64,000 nt of DNA from Paramoeba atlantica. Lineage: Eukaryota > Discosea. Made by a program: the position numbers and the translations under genes. The stretch is from positions 372,001 to 436,000 of the forward strand of contig CDRNVI010000003.1 of assembly GCA_977017575.1 (NCBI GenBank), written 5' to 3'. Below are positions 19,389 to 29,001 of the stretch, piece by piece. The stretch's first letter is position 1. Each line of letters opens with the position of its first letter. The notes beneath the pieces were generated by a model. It worked only from the letters and a program-made list of their open reading frames with translations. It was not told the DNA's origin and did no database searches.

Positions 19389-20771
19389 GTGGGTACTTGG
19401 GTATGGAGGACCCATTCGATTGAGTTCGTTGAACTCCATGGGTATCATGCCAACCATGCTGAGTTTGTGCACCGAATTATAAAAGACTGGACTAAGCGCC
19501 ACCACTATAATTTCGGTGCATCAGCGCAAGACCTCAAGCGCAATATTGCACTTCAATGTGTCGAATTCGGAAGCGTACTCAGTGATCCAGAGCGAGCTTG
19601 ATAAAACTAAGCGAGCTTGGCAAAACTAAGGTAAAACTATAAAGAATCACCACAAACATTGTGGTCGCGCACTGAGAACCTGTGTCTGCCACTTCCGCTG
19701 GATTGTGTATTTGTTTTCCTATACTGCGACACCTAGTTTCTGTGTAAAGGATTGTAAGGATTATTAGTTTCGAATCCAAGAATCCATCCTCTCATTCCTA
19801 ACTCTTTGCCTGTTTATTCTATGGATCAAGGTAGTCAGGAGCAGGACGCTGACCGCAAAAAACGCATGTTCGCACGATTTATGGCTCTACTCGAAAATGC
19901 TACTTACCAAGGGCCTCCAACTGGTCTCCGCGAACTTCCTCCTCCTCAGAATACGCAAATTGACTATTCAAATTGGCGCATGAGACCTGTTCGTCCTTTG
20001 TGTACTGGCTGTCCAGCTTTTAATTGTGTTTCTCGATGGCGCAGTGTAATGGATATTCTGCAAGGTCGCGATGCTGAAGAGTGGATGCGTTAAATTAGCT
20101 GGTGACATCTACATACCATCCGAACTTTCTGCCTGTGATTTTACCGATGCAACATTGTGCTACTTTGAGAATCTTTCATTTAATAGAGAGGACGTTTTTG
20201 CTGCCTTTGCTTTCCTGAGGGTCGGGGGGAATTATGAAGTCACATCGGACTATTTGACTGTCAAATTTGGTCGCGGCTGGATACGGGTGGTTTGCTGGAT
20301 ACGGTACCCATATACTTTGACGCCATTGAAAATTGTTTTCAGCATAAATACTCGGAGTCTGTAGCAAAAGCTATTGTAGCCTGCACGCTTGCCGGATTTG
20401 TATGCTTTTATGGCCAGGCATTGTATACAGGTAGCTCCCTTGATAGTGTCATCATGGACGACAGTGGTATTCTCAACATGTTACGAAAGTTTGGTGTCAA
20501 ATGTCAGGCAGACGGAGGTTTCTATGAGAATGCGAACGTCACCTTACCATACGAAAAACGTCAAATATGGCCTCAGGTTCGCATTTCAGCTCAATCGGAA
20601 AGCGATTACGAGAATAAGTCGCACGAAAAATTGGAGTTTAAGGAGCGTTTAGCGCACTATCGAGCGCGCGTTGAGCACGTGTTCGGACGCACCTGTATAG
20701 GCAGATTGTTAGTTTTAAGAACTGGACACATAACCCTGATCTTCTATTTTACCCCTTTGGGTGTGCTCTGA
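19389..20771 (+). mobile_element. Decayed PIF/Harbinger-type (DDE_4 superfamily) DNA transposon
   Basis: Consecutive plus-strand frames hold pieces of one transposase. 19806-20093 (95 codons, DQGSQEQDADRKKRMFARF...) is a plausible N-terminus; 20071-20290 continues in another frame; 20292-20771 contains the catalytic region: TVPIYFDAIENC, GFVCFYGQALYTGSSLDSVI, QADGGFYENANVTLPYEKR and HYRARVEHVFGR. The pattern Y..GS..DS.I / DGGY / AR..VE..FG is typical of Harbinger/DDE_4 transposases. At least two frame breaks are visible, so it is inactive. The ORF at 19389-19601 may belong to it (Harbinger elements often carry a second, Myb-like protein), but no motif proves this. Terminal repeats were not found by eye. 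Confidence 0.7.
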
Positions 20772-22061
20772 TCGGTCACACTATTGAAATATGTATATGA
20801 ACGACACAAAAGTGCAGGTAAATAATGTGTATGTATAATGTGTGTATGTTGTAGCAGATATAGAAAAGCGACAAAGACTGGTAAATAAATTTAAGGAGAA
20901 TAAAAACATGAGTTCGCGATACCCTAGGTCAAATAATATGTCAGATAGCAATCAGGCAACTCTTTCTAAATACTTAAATTCATTCGAAAAAGTGGACTGA
21001 AACCTTCATTTCTTTAAAAGAATTCTTTTTTCTTTTTTTTTCTTTTTCCTATACCCACCCTGTTGAGAATACTCAGCCTCTAGCTCCCCACTCGAAAATA
21101 TTACCTACAACGACTGCCAGAAACTGTCAGAGTCAGCCAGTTCTCGCCAGAAACTGCCAGCGACCTTCAGCGATCTACAAGTACTGGCTACATACTCTCC
21201 AATGAAAACATTGCCGATGTAGGGACGAGGCCTGAAAAAGTGTATTGCCCCGAAGACTACAATTATAGGAAAACGAGCACGAAAAATCGCTTACAACACT
21301 CCTACGAAACACACCAAGCGCATGGCACGTGTGCCGCGAGAATTGAGGGGCTGCGGGTATAGTCTCGCGTGAACTCGCATGATCTCACGTGAAAATGTGG
21401 TGTTTCGCCAAGATGTCAATTGTTAACCTGTATTTATAATCTCAGGTATTTCTCTTGGGTTTTTTACGCTGATTCCTTCGGCAAACATACGACGCATTTC
21501 GAGATCTATCGAATGCCGAAGGAGTTACAGGTGTAGGTCAAAAGCTCTCACGACACAAAAGTTAGGAGGGAGACTGTTATCCTTTAAGGGGTCTCTAAAC
21601 TTACTTAACTTTACTATAAACTATTATTATCTTATAAATTAATAATCTTATAAATTCATAAGATAAAGTTATTAGAATTGGCGAGCATGGTGACAATCTT
21701 TTCTTGCGGTCACAAATCGATTGAGTTTATAAAACAAATAGTGCCCTGTATCAGTACGACGACCAGTATCCCGTCTTACCAGTATCCCGTCTTACTGGTC
21801 TTACGACCAGTATCCCGTCTTACAGTATCCCGTCTTTGTTTCATGAGGATCTTTGACAAAAAAATGGCTCATGAGGATTTTCGTACAGGATTTCGACCAA
21901 AAATAGATACTTTACACAAGTACGAGAGAAAGCGTGCCGACAAAGTTGGGTCTTTGCCTCGATCCGATATTGATTCGCACTGGCTTGCGACCGAGGTGTT
22001 GATCAGCGAGAAAACACATTCTTTCGTATTGACGACAGATGCTACTAAATGTTATTTAGCT
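20772..22061. repeat. Repeat-rich tract: minisatellite and hairpin
   Basis: 21762-21838 has four copies of CAGTATCCCGTCTT with variable spacers. TCCTTCGGCA (21474-21483) and TGCCGAAGGA (21514-21523) form a perfect 10-bp inverted repeat. 21605-21665 is AT-rich with repeated CTTATAAATT. A plus-strand frame at 21678-22139 spans the minisatellite and overlaps the 3' end of the next gene; its protein is not recognisable. Confidence 0.55.
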
Positions 22062-22979
22062 TTAATTTTCGCTCAGGTTCAAATAAGGAGGGTAGACATG
22101 CTTCTCGACGCATGCAGCGTTGACCATTGCACGAATTGAATTTATGAAGGGGTCAACTACCTTATCTCTCGATGCTCCAATAGTGTGCAAAAAGAGAACG
22201 ACAGCTTCTGCGGTAGAAACACCGCTAAATCGAGTTCTACGCCGAACAGGATGAAGTATGCTGTTGTGAGAAGCAACAAGTCCAGGGTCTAGCGCAACGC
22301 GAGGTACATAGTCTGGTATAACCTTTTCAAGGGCCTTCGATTGATTCCACGTAGAATCAATAAGAAAAATAACCCATGGCTTGGGTTTAATAGTTGTCTC
22401 CTTCGGTACTACAGTATAATAATTAGTGGAATCAATAAACTTCGGCGAATCTCTATTTTTTCCTAAAAGAACCGAGTTTATGTATGAGGGCATGCTAGTA
22501 GATTTGCTTCCGGGATACAATACACAACTGAAATGATATGCCTCCAATATTTCCGAAATACGTATCCTTGATGACTCAAGCCCTTCAAGCAGTATTTCAG
22601 CTGCAAAACATGCCCCTACCACCTTTCCTGAATTACTTACCCGCGAAAACTCATGGCTATGCATACAAAGAACGAATTTAATATCCGGAACCAAATGTGC
22701 TAAATAAACCATTTGTGGACAAACACAATGCTTCAATGAAATCCAACAATATTTGCAGCGCTTTCTAATATACAGTCCTTCAAGTGCAATACCCATCCGA
22801 CGTCGAATGTTTTCAACTAATTTAAAATTCCCATCTTTCTCTTTCTCTTTGCGCATGTATGCGCACCAGTCCGTATTAGACCACTGACTAGTGTAACAGT
22901 TTTGCTGATAATTTTTATTACTTGCGATACTTTCAATTCCGGCCCGGAACAAGTTTTCGGAGTCATATAGTGTTTTCAT
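22062..22979 (-). CDS. DTW-domain protein, probable tRNA-uridine aminocarboxypropyltransferase
   Basis: 305 residues from an ATG. Conserved features of the DTW (TapT/DTWD) family are present in order: a cysteine cluster RCKYCWISLKHCVCP near residues 74-88, the name-giving motif as DSTWNQSKAL near 208, and TRFSGVSTAEAVV near 250 (R...STAEA). Family members add the 3-amino-3-carboxypropyl group of SAM to uridine in the tRNA D-loop or variable region (acp3U). Length is normal. It stands alone between two transposon-filled tracts, but its frame is intact and on the host strand. Confidence 0.9.
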   Translation of the reverse strand: MKTLYDSENLFRAGIESIASNKNYQQNCYTSQWSNTDWCAYMRKEKEKDGNFKLVENIRRRMGIALEGLYIRKRCKYCWISLKHCVCPQMVYLAHLVPDIKFVLCMHSHEFSRVSNSGKVVGACFAAEILLEGLESSRIRISEILEAYHFSCVLYPGSKSTSMPSYINSVLLGKNRDSPKFIDSTNYYTVVPKETTIKPKPWVIFLIDSTWNQSKALEKVIPDYVPRVALDPGLVASHNSILHPVRRRTRFSGVSTAEAVVLFLHTIGASRDKVVDPFINSIRAMVNAACVEKHVYPPYLNLSEN

Positions 22980-23686
22980 GCGACAAATGGTCGGCGCAAA
23001 TGTAAATTATGTAAATTAAATAAGGGGAATACAGAACAATCAAACTAATGGGTGAACGTCTAATGTATTCGGTACCTGTGAAATCTTCACAGAAAATTTC
23101 GCCCGACCGTTTTTTCGGACTCCAATAAAACCAAGTTAATTTTTCTGTTTTTTGCGGTAACCTACAGTACTGACCTAAAACCAATCCACAGTCCGGTTTT
23201 AACGTTCCGGAGGAATATTAATTAGCTACAGTAATGTTAACTTTCCAAGGTTCTCTTGGGTAAGCCGTATATTCGGCGCAACCTGTTGGTAAAAAAAGCA
23301 CGTTGGTGTCGCCTTGGACAAGTAAAAACTGGTAGAGGAATTCCGTGTACATAAACTTAGCAAACTTTGTGCATGCGCTTTCTTTCCTTTCAAATACTTT
23401 AGCAACCAAAAAAATAGAAAAGTGTTGGGGAGGTAGGAAAAAAAGGAGGTACGAAATACTACGATCTGCAATAAAGACTTTTTGGGTATTCTATGGGGAA
23501 AAAGTACCCCAATTTTTTGGTTTTTCCCGTTTTTTACTTAATTTTTTAGAAACAACGATCTTTTATTGATCAAATTCGGTCGAATCTCCCTTTTTTCCCC
23601 CAAATTTTTAAAAATTTTGAAGGGCACTCCTAATACTAAAATTATTCACTTGTATTTCATCAGCTCATCTCTGAGGCTGAAATATA
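22980..23686. other. Intergenic tract with an inverted-repeat module
   Basis: CCACAGTCCGGTTTTAACGTTCC (about 23188-23210) recurs in inverse at about 25537-25557 (CCGGACTGTGG). Between these two sites lies the Tc1-like element at 23687-24626. T- and A-rich homopolymers around 23410-23620. No gene. Confidence 0.4.
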
Positions 23687-24626
23687 CAGGGGTGCGGGTC
23701 TAAAGGTGGGGGGGTCTAAAATTCGTAAAAGTTGTCGAATTTTGGAAAATAATAGCGCATTGGATAGCTCTCACAGAGTTGTGTGTTTTAGGCGAATTAA
23801 AATCCTGCGATTTTAACGTACATATTTTTTGTTACCATATTTCGCTTTTTTCCCTTGCAGAAATTACATTTTTTACTAGAAAATGCCCCAAAAGCGCGCT
23901 CGCTCGAGGACTTCCCGTGGAGTACTGAGCGATAGATCGTATTCTTCCCCCGCCCCCGTCAAAGAGAGCCACCGCATGCTTTTGGTGGCGGAATACGAGC
24001 GCACAGGATCGTACTCCGCTACGGCACAGCACTTTGGTGTTCATGAGAACACTGTAAAACGTTGGGTTGAACGTTTTACCCTTACGGGTGACGTGTTAAC
24101 GGCATCCCGAGAGCGTGTTTCGACGGTGGTTACTCCTGCGCTCCTGGATGTGGCTCTTAAGCTTGTCGACGAGGGGTATGACCTTGTTTACGGCGTAGAG
24201 AGCTGGAGCGCTCTTCTGGTCTGTGATGGACACAGACAAAAATCTTCTTCGACCCCGAAATCGACAGCAACTGAAAGCCGCTATTGAGGGGTCTTTCCTT
24301 AAATTGAAACAGACCCACTCTGCAACGGTTAAGAAAACGTTGAAGAGTTTCAGGAAGCGTTGTGAAATTGTTATTAGTCGGAACGGGGGGCACTGTGGTT
24401 ACTAATTGTCTTTTGCAATCCAAATTACAGAAATTATTGACACCACTAAAGTATTGCAATATGTGTTTTTGACCCTTACATGAAAGGGGGGTACCCCCCA
24501 AACCCCGGAAGCTACCTATCCTAAAACATACAACTCTGTGAGAGCTATCCAATGCGCTATTATTTTCCAAAATTGGACAACTTTTACGAATTTTAGACCC
24601 CCCCCACCTTTAGATTCGCACCCCTG
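23687..24626 (+). mobile_element. Tc1/mariner-type DNA transposon with internal deletion, both ends present
   Basis: The ends are long inverted repeats (about 110 bp) starting CAGGGGTGCG, flanked by a TA duplication at 23685-23686 and 24627-24628. The frame from the ATG at 23883 encodes the DNA-binding part of a Tc1-like transposase: YSATAQHFGVHENTVKRWVE is a helix-turn-helix. At about 24200 the sequence jumps directly to the C-terminal part in another frame (DTDKNLLRPRNRQQLKAA...), ending at the conserved SRNGGHCGY stop. The entire catalytic DDE core is missing, so this is a non-autonomous deletion derivative of about 940 bp. Confidence 0.88.
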
Positions 24627-25855
24627 TAGGCCATTCGTGCTTTCAATTTCCCATTTCGCTCGTTCACGTGTTATCCATACAGTATTGATACGCTACCGAA
24701 CTCTATAAGTGTGTCACACCTTTTGTCAATCTGGCGTGCCACAATTTGAGATCTAGTACTCGTATTTTCTATAAATGTCCCCGAGTGGCTTGGTGTAAGT
24801 AAGCCAATGTCTTCTCTTTCGTCAATACCAATCTAGAAGGATTGCTAAATCGCTGAACTCGAAAAAACATTGAAGTTTTTTTTTTTGAAAACATTTGGGG
24901 GAAAAAAGGGAGATTCCACCATCAAAAGCGGTTATTCTATTGACTTTTCATCCATTTTTGTCGATGTTTCGAATCCACTCTTCTCTCTATGAATCGTCTG
25001 GGGTGCACGATGTTTTCTTTCTTGGTGTTTGTCAGCTCAATCTTGCGAAAAACGGAAGAAAAGGCGCCTAGGTGTCTTTAGAAACACAGTTTGTGTGCCA
25101 ATGCATCCCGTATTACTACCCCCCCCATCCTAGCGTTGCCCCGGTAACCCCCCTCCAAGCGTTGCTTTGGAGGATGACGAAGTGCCATCCAGTGCCATCC
25201 AAAACAGAGCTATGGGAATCGAGGGAGGACCATGTCCGCCCGATGAGTGTAGAACAAGTGGTGGCCATGATATGAAAAAGCACATAAAAAACAAAGACTT
25301 TTCTAAGGAATTATAAATTCTTAGCAGTGACAGCAGGGGTTTCATACTGAACAACCAAGAACAGCAATTTTTTCCCCCATGTTTTCGCCGATCGCATTTT
25401 TATTTGTGGAAGTGTCTTTACGAACAATACGTGTCATTGTGAAAAATAGGAAATGTGAACTATAGTACTTTAACATTGCTAAAGAACGAGTGGGACATCA
25501 TAACATTCCCCCCGGAGTGTTATGAAGCTACAGGAATGTTAAACCGGACTGTGGTTTTCGTTTTTCCGAAACGTAGTGACTAGGGGGGGGGGCAAACAAC
25601 TTGGGGGAAAAGTACCACTATCTCGAAAGCCTTTCTCCTCTATTCAAATGAAGCACTTTCTCGCTGTCGTGAAAAGTTGCGTTTTTTTCGAAAGAGGTAT
25701 CGTTGCTTGCTTGCCTGCAAAAGCAGTATTTAGATTATGGCGTACTCTTCATATTATGACGTGATTATTTCACATTTTACTTCAAAATCTTAATCGTAAT
25801 AACGCCGTCAAATAAATACGTTATATCTAAGATAATAAACGACGCAAATAATCTT
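24627..25855. other. Intergenic tract, no gene seen
   Basis: Scattered homopolymers (poly-C at 25120, poly-G at 25584) and a palindromic module at 25500-25545 (TAACATTCC ... GGAATGTTA). Short plus-strand frames (25072-25275, 25576-25764) have no recognisable content. Probably degraded transposon sequence. Confidence 0.4.
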
Positions 25856-26737
25856 CTAAAAAGAGAATATGTTTTTTCTATCGTGTCCAATTCTATTGAG
25901 TAGCTGTTGAGATAGTCGTACTAGCCCAGATGGACCACAAATAAGAAATAATGTATCTGCGTGAGGACAAGGTAGGTACATGGAAATCATTGGCTCATCT
26001 ACTCGCCCCGTAATCTCCTTATCCTTACTGAAGTCTTTAGTTAATGTATACGTTACGGTAAAGCGTGAATCTTCCATCAAATTATCAAGCTCCGAACGAC
26101 ATAATATATCAGATTTCGCGCAATTTGAGAATAGAAGGTACATCGTAGTTTTATCTTTCGCATCTTTCAGCACGGCGTGAATTATTTGCAGCATGGGTGT
26201 TATTCCCGTGCCTCCTGCAATCATTCCAATACGTTTGCATCTTCGTATTTCTGTGTTCAATATACCATATTTTCCCATTCCATGATATACAAATTTCCCC
26301 TTTGGTCCCATAACGTCCAATGTTGATCCTGTTGAAAGTGATTTCAAATACTGTGTCATGATACCACCTTTCTTTTGGCCGTATGGTTCATAAACTTTCA
26401 CAAGAAGATCAAAGTATCCCTTTGCATTTACGGAAGATACAGGTGTATATGGCCGAGCTACCGTTTTCCCATCAATGCAGGTACGTAAAAATATATGTTG
26501 TCCTGCGTCCAATCCAAGAACTTCATTTTTGGGCAAAAGGAATCGAAAAACGTACGTATCGTGACTCAACGGGACTTTCAAAGCCAACTTGCACTGTCGA
26601 TAAAAGTTCTTTTGAAGAAACACAACTCCTCTTATTCTACGGTATATGACACATCCAATTAGAATAATTCCCGATATGACCGAAGGCAAATATGGACGTA
26701 ACCGAAAGTGCTGTGCCATGGAGTAACCGAAAGTCAT
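25856..26737 (-). CDS. NADH-cytochrome b5 reductase-like flavoprotein
   Basis: 293 residues from the ATG at 26737 (the open frame reaches further only to a TTG). A hydrophobic N-terminal segment (YLPSVISGIILIGCVIY) suggests a membrane anchor, as in cytochrome b5 reductases. FAD-binding motif ARPYTPVSS, then GGIMTQYL. NADH-binding motifs MIAGGTGITPMLQII and LICGPSGLV. These enzymes pass electrons from NADH to cytochrome b5, used for fatty-acid desaturation and sterol synthesis, at the ER or mitochondrial outer membrane. A later ATG at 26719 is also possible. Confidence 0.93.
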   Translation of the reverse strand: MTFGYSMAQHFRLRPYLPSVISGIILIGCVIYRRIRGVVFLQKNFYRQCKLALKVPLSHDTYVFRFLLPKNEVLGLDAGQHIFLRTCIDGKTVARPYTPVSSVNAKGYFDLLVKVYEPYGQKKGGIMTQYLKSLSTGSTLDVMGPKGKFVYHGMGKYGILNTEIRRCKRIGMIAGGTGITPMLQIIHAVLKDAKDKTTMYLLFSNCAKSDILCRSELDNLMEDSRFTVTYTLTKDFSKDKEITGRVDEPMISMYLPCPHADTLFLICGPSGLVRLSQQLLNRIGHDRKNIFSF

Positions 26738-27022
26738 AAAAGTTACTGTCGTTATCGTTACTTTGTGTTCCAAATTGTTGTCGGTGTACTGACTTACTTT
26801 GTGGGTCAAAATTTATGTTATAAATTTCTTTACTTCATTAATAAGAGTCCTTGACACCCAGAGTGGTAAAATTTCTTAAAAGTATATACAATGTGTATAA
26901 AATCTATCTACAATGACTCGGAACCGAATGCTCTCCATGTTCTTGAGCAAGGTCATTAAAAGAAACCACGACGTTAAAAAACAAGTAAGATCCCTCGACT
27001 TGTGAAGTGAACTCTCTGTTCA

Positions 27023-27778
27023 TTATTCTTTCCCCCATACGTCTTGTATCATAGTCTCAGACCAGTAACTTGCCCGAAGAGATCCCGGAAGTTCCCCGAG
27101 ATATACTAATCCGCAAAGCTCTTTATTCCTGCTTAAATCGATCCACCTTAGACTCCCAGGCAAATGAGAAAGGTCGACCTCGCCCGAGAATTGGTTTACG
27201 TGAAGAAAAATATCTAGTAAAGTAGGAGGCAACCGCGTTAGCTCGAGACTACCAGTAAAACTATTGCATGCCAGCGCGAGGGAAACAAGTTTGGGAGGAA
27301 GCTCTGCAAGGTTAACACTCCCCGATAAACGATTCTCAACGACGGAGATAGTAATTAGAGCACCTGGAATAGGTGGAGAAACTAAATCAAGAGATCCAGA
27401 GAACTGATTGCGCATCAAAGAAATCTCACTCAGTGACGAGGGAAGAGATCCAAGATTTATCCCACCCGTTAGAGCATTATTTTGGAGATGTAGTACACGT
27501 ACAGAGTGTGGTAGATAAGACCAATTTATCGAACCCTTGAGTTCCTTTCCACGAGACAATGCCGACACAGTAATGTGGGTTACTTCCTCTAAGGAAGAAC
27601 AAGCAATTCCAAACCAAGAGCATGCCGGAGTCTCAACGGACCACCCAGCTTCCGGGTTAATTATCTCCTGAAAGAAACGAGAGAGGTCGTACTCGGCCGG
27701 AAGCGGGATACCTCTAATCTTCTTAGGCCGAGTACCTTTTGCTTCTTCTCTAGTGTACAGAACCAATGTTTGAAACAT
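27023..27778 (-). CDS. Leucine-rich-repeat protein with plant-like N-terminal cap
   Basis: 251 residues from an ATG. The N-terminal region IPLPAEYDLSRFFQEI is followed by GWSVETPACSWFGIACSS, resembling the LRRNT_2 cap of plant LRR receptors (W....C.W.G..C). About six repeats of roughly 21-22 residues follow, pattern N.FSG...L..LP..L..L.L, for example GSLELTRLPPTLLDIFLHVN. No signal peptide or membrane segment is evident, which is unlike the extracellular plant proteins. Paralogous to 14481-14837 and 44461-45354. Function unknown; LRRs usually bind proteins. Confidence 0.85.
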   Translation of the reverse strand: MFQTLVLYTREEAKGTRPKKIRGIPLPAEYDLSRFFQEIINPEAGWSVETPACSWFGIACSSLEEVTHITVSALSRGKELKGSINWSYLPHSVRVLHLQNNALTGGINLGSLPSSLSEISLMRNQFSGSLDLVSPPIPGALITISVVENRLSGSVNLAELPPKLVSLALACNSFTGSLELTRLPPTLLDIFLHVNQFSGEVDLSHLPGSLRWIDLSRNKELCGLVYLGELPGSLRASYWSETMIQDVWGKE

Positions 27779-28376
27779 TATTTAATAAAGTATACGAACT
27801 ATATTGAAGATGTATTCAAAAAGAACATGCGGCAGGAAATACGATTACAAAGCAAGTCGCAGGTACCTTACCCTAGTTTACTCTATTTTGCGGATCTGAT
27901 ATAATTTAGTTAGATTCTACTGCGAAACGAAATTTCGGACCAAGGCGTTTCCTGATATTCGCTATACATATTAGTTCTTGTGCTTTCTTCCTTATACATT
28001 TCCTTATACCACATAGACTACATGGTAGACTACATGACCACTACGGCATATTAGTCCGTAGGGTTTCAAGCAAGAACGCTTTCTAGATCACTTTAGTTCT
28101 TTAGCGAAGTAGTGGAACTATATCGTTTATATATATCGTTTATTCCATCATGTATGAACTAGAATACAAAACTCTCGCAACCACTCTACATAATTCGGCA
28201 CAGGTGGCTAAGACCAGTTACACGGATGAAACCGCAAGATCCTGACATGCTCTTGATCACGAAGAGAATGCAGCTCAGCCGCTCTGTCAGGCCAGTTGTG
28301 ACGTCGAAGCACTAGAAAAAAAAATAATTAACCAAAGCTTTATGAAAGTACCCCCCTAGGCCCACCGGAAGCCTAC
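27779..28376. other. Intergenic region, about 600 bp
   Basis: No gene. TAGACTACATG is duplicated near 28014-28035. 28349-28375 carries a 25-bp sequence (GTACCCCCCTAGGCCCACC followed by GGAAGCCTA) that recurs inverted at about 42275-42300. Confidence 0.5.
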
Positions 28377-28703
28377 TTATGAAAGACTATTATCATTTGA
28401 TTGAGAGTTAGTTGTGCTCCCAGAATTTGCGTCCTGCTGCTCTTCTACATGTATTCTCTCGGTGGTTTCTAAACCTCGATGAAGTGCAGCTGTTCCCTTG
28501 GCATAATACCGGTCGTGTCGCCTTGCCTCTGAAGCGCTGTGATTAATCTGTGTTGGGAATAAGAGACAATCCTTTGCAAAGTGACCTATTTGGTGACAAC
28601 GATGACACTTAATATCACGCCTGCACTCAAGATGAGTATGTCCATCAGAACCACATCGGGTGCAGTACGCAACATTTTTTTCATGATTTTTAAACTTGAA
28701 CAT
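28377..28703 (-). CDS. Small CCHC zinc-knuckle protein
   Basis: 108 residues from the ATG at 28703 (frame reaches back to a TTG at 28727). Two CX2CX4HX4C knuckles: CTRCGSDGHTHLEC and CHRCHQIGHFAKDC, near residues 14-47, followed by a charged, Ser/Asn-rich tail. Such knuckles bind single-stranded nucleic acid; kinetoplastids have several small CCHC proteins with roles in RNA binding and polyadenylation. No other domain is present and no retroelement sequence surrounds it, so I treat it as a host gene. The specific role is unknown. Confidence 0.75.
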   Translation of the reverse strand: MFKFKNHEKNVAYCTRCGSDGHTHLECRRDIKCHRCHQIGHFAKDCLLFPTQINHSASEARRHDRYYAKGTAALHRGLETTERIHVEEQQDANSGSTTNSQSNDNSLS

Positions 28704-29001
28704 TATGGGGGTGAGATCAATAAACAATGTACGAAAAACTTAATGTATAAAACGAGAAACAAAATTTAAAAGAGAATGAAGAGAATATTTGTCAAAGTAA
28801 ATTTAATATGACCGAGATTCGTGGGACATACATGATCCGTATGATTTACATGTATAGCACAATTGACGATGCTGCAATGGTATACAGTGGATGATGTTTG
28901 TAATATGATTTTGCGCAACACGAATAAGACGTATTGCTGCGCTATCACCATGCTATGTACTTTGTGCGAGCCGCGACACATAATTTCACCCGTTCGTAGT
29001 A

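Noticed and set aside
21678-22139. 153-codon plus-strand frame
   Set aside because: It runs through a minisatellite and into the antisense of the DTW gene; no recognisable protein.
23188-25557. One large transposon bounded by CCACAGTCCGG inverted repeats
   Set aside because: The inverted ends are clear but no target duplication or own coding region was found; the similarity may be two separate copies of a palindromic repeat.
28377-28703. CCHC knuckles taken as a gag remnant
   Set aside because: No other retroelement domain lies nearby, and small two-knuckle proteins are common host RNA-binding proteins.
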